A stretch of 64,000 bases of DNA from Fictibacillus phosphorivorans. Lineage in GTDB: Bacteria > Bacillota > Bacilli > Bacillales > Fictibacillaceae. Position 1 is the first letter of the stretch; each line of letters opens with the position of its first letter. Shown piece after piece: positions 59,543 through 64,000 of this stretch. Position numbers and translations under genes: made by a program. The notes beneath the pieces are model-generated. The model did not search any database, had not been told where the DNA came from, and was given only the letters and a program-made list of their open reading frames with translations. The stretch spans positions 2,304,177 to 2,368,176 of the forward strand of contig NZ_VDZU01000001.1 in assembly GCF_007673525.1 (NCBI RefSeq), written 5' to 3'.

Positions 59543-59812
59543 TCATCCTATATAAGTGTGTAAATTTTGGAAAATATTTGATGTGAATCCTAGGATTTGA
59601 GAAAGCATCCAAGGCCCAAAAAACACGAGTCCTACTAACACGGCAACAATCTTTGGTATAAATGCAAGTGTTTGTTCCTGAATCTGCGTTGTTGCTTGAA
59701 ATATACTGACGATCAAACCTACGATCAGGGCTAATAACATGAGCGGACCGCACAAAAGCAAGGTCATGTATACCCCTTTTTCTGCTAAAGAAATTACAAA
59801 TTGAGAATCCAT
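59543..59812 (-). CDS. fliQ: Flagellar export gate protein FliQ
   Basis: An 89-residue protein with two membrane helices and the family pattern LIVGLIVSIFQATTQIQEQTL. It is one of the gate subunits. It lies 13 bases after fliP. Confidence 0.95.
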   Translation of the reverse strand: MDSQFVISLAEKGVYMTLLLCGPLMLLALIVGLIVSIFQATTQIQEQTLAFIPKIVAVLVGLVFFGPWMLSQILGFTSNIFQNLHTYIG

Positions 59813-59825
59813 GTTTCCACCTGCC

Positions 59826-60506
59826 CTAATAGCTTAATAGCAATGATTTAACGATGAGGTACCAGCCATCAACCAGTACGAATAACAAGATCTTAAATGG
59901 CAGTGATATCATAACGGGCGGCAGCATCATCATCCCCATAGCCATTAAAATAGACGCAACGACCATATCAATGATCAAGAACGGTACAAAAATCATGAAT
60001 CCAATCTGAAAGGCTGTCTTTAGTTCACTGATCGCAAACGCTGGAACAAGTGTCGTTAACGGAATATCTTTAATACTTTCTGGCTTTTTCGCACCTGAAT
60101 ATTCCATAAACAGCATTAGATCTTTCTGACGTGTATGTTTTGCCATGAATTCTTTGATCGGAAGACTTCCCTTATCAAACGCCTCTTCTTGTGAGATCTC
60201 ACCTTTTACTAACGGCTGGACCGCTTCTTTGTTTACCTCATGCATCACTGGCGCCATGATAAAAAAAGTTAAGAACAATGCAATTCCAATCAAAACTTGG
60301 TTAGGCGGCATCTGCTGCGTCGCTAATGAAGTTCTAACAAAAGATAAGACAATGATTATCCTCGTAAAACAAGTCATAAGAATTAAGATACTTGGAGCAA
60401 GCGAAAGGACTGTTAAGAGCAGCAACAGCTGAATCGTAGTTTCCATGTTCGCTGGATCGCTATTATTAATAAAATCCAAGTCTAATCCAGGAATAAATTC
60501 ATTCAT
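59826..60506 (-). CDS. fliP: Flagellar export gate protein FliP
   Basis: A 226-residue membrane protein with FLTFFIMAPVM and PFLIIDMVVASILMAMGMMMLPP, the FliP-family signatures. The N-terminus lacks a long signal peptide, unlike proteobacterial FliP. It overlaps the upstream fliO by eight bases. Confidence 0.95.
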   Translation of the reverse strand: MNEFIPGLDLDFINNSDPANMETTIQLLLLLTVLSLAPSILILMTCFTRIIIVLSFVRTSLATQQMPPNQVLIGIALFLTFFIMAPVMHEVNKEAVQPLVKGEISQEEAFDKGSLPIKEFMAKHTRQKDLMLFMEYSGAKKPESIKDIPLTTLVPAFAISELKTAFQIGFMIFVPFLIIDMVVASILMAMGMMMLPPVMISLPFKILLFVLVDGWYLIVKSLLLSY

Positions 60507-61158
60507 GATGTTTCCCTTTCTCTAACACTCTCTGAAGTTCTTTTTGCTGATTCTTCTTATCTTGAACGATCGATTGAAGCATATTCTTAAATGTTTGCGT
60601 CTGATCCTTTGTTCCCGTTTGGCTCGAAGTCTTACTCGACTCTTCGTGTCTACTTTTCATCCACTTTACTTTCAATTGGTCAGTCAAACTTGAAACATTT
60701 TGAGACGGACGCTGATCGAGCATCATCTGAACTTCAACTTCATCTGTAATCTCTTTTAGAAGTGTTACCGAATCACCAACACCTACAACCAAGACAGAAT
60801 TACCCGTTTTGATCAGTTGTACAGAACGATTCTGTCCGATTCCGATGCCGCCCAAAGACTGAAGATTTTTCCCATCTTGAAAACTGACAGACTTTCTTTG
60901 AATAAAGCGTAAAACAAAAAACAAGATCGCTAGAACGATTCCAAGCATAAACACGAGCTTGACGAGCATCATAAATGTGCTTTCACTCTCAGAGCTGACA
61001 GGGCTGTTATCTGCTGGTGCTTCTTTCTCACCCTTTTGATCTGAGTTATTTATGGTGTCATAAACACTTTTCCCTGAACTGCTGCCTTCCGCTTGTACAC
61101 TAAATGGTACAAGCGAGAGACAAACTGCTGCAAAAAGACTAATTAACCATCGATACAT
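60499..61158 (-). CDS. fliO: Flagellar biosynthesis protein FliO (FliZ in Bacillus)
   Basis: A 219-residue protein with an N-terminal signal peptide (cleavage likely after VQAEG near residue 24), an extracytoplasmic linker, one membrane helix (about 65-85) and a cytosolic C-terminal part with QSLGGIGIGQNRSVQLI. It assists FliP complex assembly. It is six bases after cheY. Divergent sequence makes the name rest partly on position. Confidence 0.85.
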   Translation of the reverse strand: MYRWLISLFAAVCLSLVPFSVQAEGSSSGKSVYDTINNSDQKGEKEAPADNSPVSSESESTFMMLVKLVFMLGIVLAILFFVLRFIQRKSVSFQDGKNLQSLGGIGIGQNRSVQLIKTGNSVLVVGVGDSVTLLKEITDEVEVQMMLDQRPSQNVSSLTDQLKVKWMKSRHEESSKTSSQTGTKDQTQTFKNMLQSIVQDKKNQQKELQRVLEKGKHHE

Positions 61159-61164
61159 GTATGC

Positions 61165-61527
61165 TTATCCTAAAGTTTTCTTGATCGCTTCGATTACACG
61201 GTCAGCTGCAAACGGCTTAACGATAAAATCTTTTGCCCCAGCTTGGATCGCATCGATTACCATCGCCTGCTGCCCCATCGCTGAACACATGATAATCTTT
61301 GCTTCAGGGTTCGTTTTCTTGATCTCTTTCAAAGCTGATATGCCGTCCATCTCTGGCATCGTGATATCCATCGTAACGAGATCTGGTTTTAACTCTTGGA
61401 ATTTTTCGATCGCTTGCGCACCGTCTGCTGCTTCACCTACAACATCAAATCCATTCTTAACTAAAATATCCTTGATCATCATTCTCATAAATGCTGCATC
61501 ATCAACAACTAAAATACGTTCTCCCAT
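61165..61527 (-). CDS. cheY: Chemotaxis response regulator CheY
   Basis: A 120-residue single receiver domain with DD at residues 9-10, phosphoacceptor Asp54 and a conserved Lys in FIVKPF. Phospho-CheY binds FliM and FliY. It is 18 bases after fliY. Confidence 0.96.
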   Translation of the reverse strand: MGERILVVDDAAFMRMMIKDILVKNGFDVVGEAADGAQAIEKFQELKPDLVTMDITMPEMDGISALKEIKKTNPEAKIIMCSAMGQQAMVIDAIQAGAKDFIVKPFAADRVIEAIKKTLG

Positions 61528-61545
61528 TTCACTTACCTCCGATAA

Positions 61546-62682
61546 TTATTTCAATTTTTCTAAACGATCACGCTGGCTTAAAATCTCTGTTACACGGACT
61601 CCGAAGTTTTCATCGATAACAACAACCTCGCCTTTTGCGATCATCTTTTGATTAACAAAGATATCAACTGGTTCACCAGCAAGTTTATCGAGCTCTACGA
61701 TCGAACCTTGAGACATTTCCAAAATATCTTTTATCGTTTTTTTCGTTCTTCCAAGCTCAACCGTTACTTGAAGTGGAATGTCTAATAGCATGTCTAGATT
61801 CTTCGTATCTCTTTGATTGGTCTCATAATCTCCAAAGTCAGAAAAGCTTGCTGGCTGAATGGAAACATCTCTCATCTGCGATTGATAAGCAGGCTGAGGG
61901 TCATTTCTTGGCTCACTATGAACACGATCTTGATAATGATCTACCGGTGCAGATGGTGGGACTACTTCTTCATGAGGTGCATAATCTGCAACCGGCTCTT
62001 TTTCAACAACTGGTTCAGGATTCATCAACTTATGTACAAGGTCCTTTGAGAACTCAGCATCAATGAGCTGCATGATATTCGAATCGATCAGTTCACCCAC
62101 TTTAAGTCGGAATGAAACTTTAACTAAAATCTCTTCATCAGGAATCAAACTCGTGTTTGATTCAATATCTAGAAAATCAATTTTAGGGGGAGAGATATCT
62201 ACTTTTTTATTAAAGATCGTAGACATCGATGTGGAAGCTGATCCCATCATCTGATTCATCGCTTCACCAACAGCACTTAATTGCAATTCCCCAAAATCCG
62301 GAGAAGGATTTGTGCCTTCGCCGCCAAGCATCAAGTCTGCGATGATCTGTGCATCTGTCTTACGGATCACTAACAAGTTAGCTCCTTCGATGCCTTCTGT
62401 ATACGTAACCTGAACCGCAACATGCGGAATCGGAAACTCGTCTTTTAACTCGGTGCGTCTCACAACGGTCACTGTTGGCGTCGTGATGTCTACTTTTTGA
62501 TTCAACAACGTGGATAGAGCTGTTGCAGCACTTCCAAATGAGATGTTTCCGATCTCACCTAACGCATCTCGTTCGATCGATGATAGGTATTCTTCGGTTT
62601 CGGTCGCTCCGGACGAGGAAGGACTTCCACCATTCAACAAAGCATCAATTTCGTCTTGTGAAAGCATATCTCCACTTACCAT
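61546..62682 (-). CDS. fliY: Flagellar motor switch phosphatase FliY
   Basis: A 378-residue protein with an N-terminal CheY-binding helix (LSQDEIDALL), a CheC-like middle with two phosphatase motifs (GEIGNISFGSA, GEAMNQMMGSA), a Pro-rich linker (about 230-280) and a C-terminal SpoA domain that joins the C-ring. It removes CheY phosphate at the motor. The start overlaps fliM by seven bases. Confidence 0.95.
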   Translation of the reverse strand: MVSGDMLSQDEIDALLNGGSPSSSGATETEEYLSSIERDALGEIGNISFGSAATALSTLLNQKVDITTPTVTVVRRTELKDEFPIPHVAVQVTYTEGIEGANLLVIRKTDAQIIADLMLGGEGTNPSPDFGELQLSAVGEAMNQMMGSASTSMSTIFNKKVDISPPKIDFLDIESNTSLIPDEEILVKVSFRLKVGELIDSNIMQLIDAEFSKDLVHKLMNPEPVVEKEPVADYAPHEEVVPPSAPVDHYQDRVHSEPRNDPQPAYQSQMRDVSIQPASFSDFGDYETNQRDTKNLDMLLDIPLQVTVELGRTKKTIKDILEMSQGSIVELDKLAGEPVDIFVNQKMIAKGEVVVIDENFGVRVTEILSQRDRLEKLK

Positions 62683-63668
62683 TGATCCTCATCCTCCTTA
62701 ATGGTTTCGATAATTTGAACGGCTAACTTTTTCTTCACCTTTCCCGGTTGACCGTAGAACTTCGGATTGTTTTCTACTTTTATCACGAGCGGTTGGTTGA
62801 TCCGTTGATCTAGTTCAATACAGTCACCTATTGATAAGTTCAGAAACTCTTCAATCGACATGTCTGAAGATCCTAACTCAACTTTAAAAGGCAAGAAGGC
62901 ATTCTTTATCTTTTGTTCAATAAATTCGGTCTCTCCTGGAATTCGTGTTTTCTTTTTATTCTGCATCCAATGATGAACAGAGAGCTTCGGAATGATCGGT
63001 TCTATGACAACATGTGGTAAGCAGATATTGATCATTCCGCTCGTTTCACCAATCGTCGTATTCAGTGAGATCACGACTACCGTTTCGTTCGGAGAAACCA
63101 TCTGTAAAAATTGTGGATTCACTTCCAAATCGAGCATGAACGGCTCCAGTTCGATGACACTTGTCCACGCTTCTTTAAAACTATCAAGTGTGTTTTCAAA
63201 TAACTGATTCATGATTCTCGTTTCGATCTCAGTTAAATTCTCGATCTTATTCATTCCAGCCCCGCTGCCACCCATCACTCTATCAAGCATGGCGTATGCG
63301 ATATTCGGGTTGACTTCCATTAAGATGCGTCCTTCAAACGGATGTGCTTCAAACACATTCAACAAAGTCATCTTTGGAACAGAACGGATGAATTCCTCGT
63401 ATGGAAGCTGATCGACAGACGCAACACCGATCTGGACGTACGTTCTAAGCTGCGCTGAAAAGTAAGTCGTTAAAAGTCTTGCAAAGTTCTCATGCAATCT
63501 CGTTAAACTGCGAATCTGCTCTTTCGAAAAACGCAGGGCTCTTTTAAAATCGTAAACTTTAACCTTATTCTCTGACTCTTCCTTTTTAAGCTCTTCTGCA
63601 TCCATCTCTCCTGTGGAAAGGGCGGAGAGAAGAGCATCTATTTCGTTTTGTGACAAAACATCAACCAA
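62676..63668 (-). CDS. fliM: Flagellar motor switch protein FliM
   Basis: A 330-residue C-ring protein: CheY-binding N-terminus (LSQNEIDALL), middle CheC-like domain, and a C-terminal SpoA domain (MSIEEFLNLSIGDCIELDQ). I choose the TTG at 63668 because AGAGGTGA lies seven bases upstream; a GTG nine bases earlier would sit on that site. Confidence 0.94.
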   Translation of the reverse strand: MVDVLSQNEIDALLSALSTGEMDAEELKKEESENKVKVYDFKRALRFSKEQIRSLTRLHENFARLLTTYFSAQLRTYVQIGVASVDQLPYEEFIRSVPKMTLLNVFEAHPFEGRILMEVNPNIAYAMLDRVMGGSGAGMNKIENLTEIETRIMNQLFENTLDSFKEAWTSVIELEPFMLDLEVNPQFLQMVSPNETVVVISLNTTIGETSGMINICLPHVVIEPIIPKLSVHHWMQNKKKTRIPGETEFIEQKIKNAFLPFKVELGSSDMSIEEFLNLSIGDCIELDQRINQPLVIKVENNPKFYGQPGKVKKKLAVQIIETIKEDEDQW

Positions 63669-63702
63669 GAGTCTCACCTCTTTTCATGCCGTTTTTAGTG
63701 AA

Positions 63703-64000
63703 TTATTGTATGATCTTTTGAGTTGTGTAGACTCTGACTACTTTCCCATCTTGCATAACCTTATTAAGCTCTGTTTTCAGTTTGTTCTCTAGAGAGATCA
63801 ACCCTTGCTGGCCAGATAGTTCTTCTGTTTTCTTGTTCGAGATCTCATAGATGATAAGATTGTTCACTTGGAACAGTCTTTTCTCAAGTTCGTGTTTCGC
63901 ATCTTCATTATCCGCTTGAATCTTGAACTGAATCTTCACATAAGATTGATCTGCAAGATTGGTTGTCATTTCATTGGTTTCGACCATCAGCTTGTCCAGC
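63703..64000 (-). CDS. fliL: Flagellar basal body protein FliL, 5' part outside window
   Basis: The open frame continues to the right edge without a stop, reading LDKLMVETNEMTTNLADQ at its visible start, and ends at 63703. The ITTNLADxxY-type segment and the C-terminal GKVVRVYTTQKIIQ match FliL, which stabilises stator units near the motor. The N-terminal membrane helix lies beyond the window. Confidence 0.85.
   Translation of the reverse strand, partial: LDKLMVETNEMTTNLADQSYVKIQFKIQADNEDAKHELEKRLFQVNNLIIYEISNKKTEELSGQQGLISLENKLKTELNKVMQDGKVVRVYTTQKIIQ

Noticed and set aside
61157..61651. 164-codon plus-strand frame opposite cheY and fliY
   Set aside because: Antisense shadow of two well-supported genes; composition follows the codon pattern of cheY in reverse.

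Overview
The window reads almost entirely on the minus strand and carries the conserved core of a Bacillaceae chromosome, corresponding to the ymfI/ymfH to fliL interval of Bacillus subtilis. Gene content (spoIIIE, spoVFA/spoVFB, PolC-type polymerase, RNase J2, swrB, cheC/cheD, fliY) and protein-level resemblance point to a motile, endospore-forming, low-to-moderate G+C Firmicute. The genus is not settled from sequence; Fictibacillus or a nearby Bacillus-like lineage is a guess. No rRNA, tRNA, insertion sequence with a transposase, prophage or CRISPR was seen.

Layout, in coordinate order (transcription runs from high to low): 1-3000, SDR gene ymfI (partial) and the M16 peptidase pair ymfH/ymfF; 3190-8690, a nucleoside ABC importer (BmpA lipoprotein, ATPase, two permeases) with a GntR/UTRA regulator, placed between the ymf genes and spoIIIE; 8880-14070, spoIIIE, ylzJ, tepA, rnjB; 14520-19375, the aspartate/diaminopimelate/dipicolinate cluster dapA, dapG, asd, spoVFB, spoVFA; 19680-24820, mlpA, ylxY, pnp, rpsO; 24890-32065, the translation/transcription cluster ribC, truB, rbfA, ylxP, infB, ylxQ, ylxR, nusA, rimP; 32220-45965, polC, proS, rasP, dxr, cdsA, uppS, frr, pyrH, tsf, rpsB; 46120-64000, the 3' part of the fla/che operon from fliL (partial) through fliM, fliY, cheY, the export gate genes, flhF/flhG, cheBAWCD, sigD, a DUF342/FapA-like gene, a small unknown gene and swrB.

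The groups work together as expected. spoVF uses the dapA substrate branch to make dipicolinate for the spore, while spoIIIE pumps DNA into the forespore. The rimP-nusA-infB-rbfA block makes translation and transcription factors from one strong promoter just after polC. The flagellar block is tightly packed with many small overlaps and ends without a visible terminator just before the rpsB promoter.

I did not find an obviously new multi-gene system. The most interesting non-textbook signals are: a 131-bp palindromic dispersed repeat with TIR-like ends between pyrH and tsf plus a half copy next to nupQ; a four-unit array of 21-bp direct repeats upstream of rnjB; leader hairpins in front of rimP, rpsB, rpsO and uppS, the last with an overlapping out-of-frame small ORF; a terminator-like hairpin between rpsB and tsf; the two-gene insertion (DUF342 protein plus unknown small protein) between sigD and swrB; and a YlxY polysaccharide-deacetylase-like protein lacking its metal-binding aspartate.
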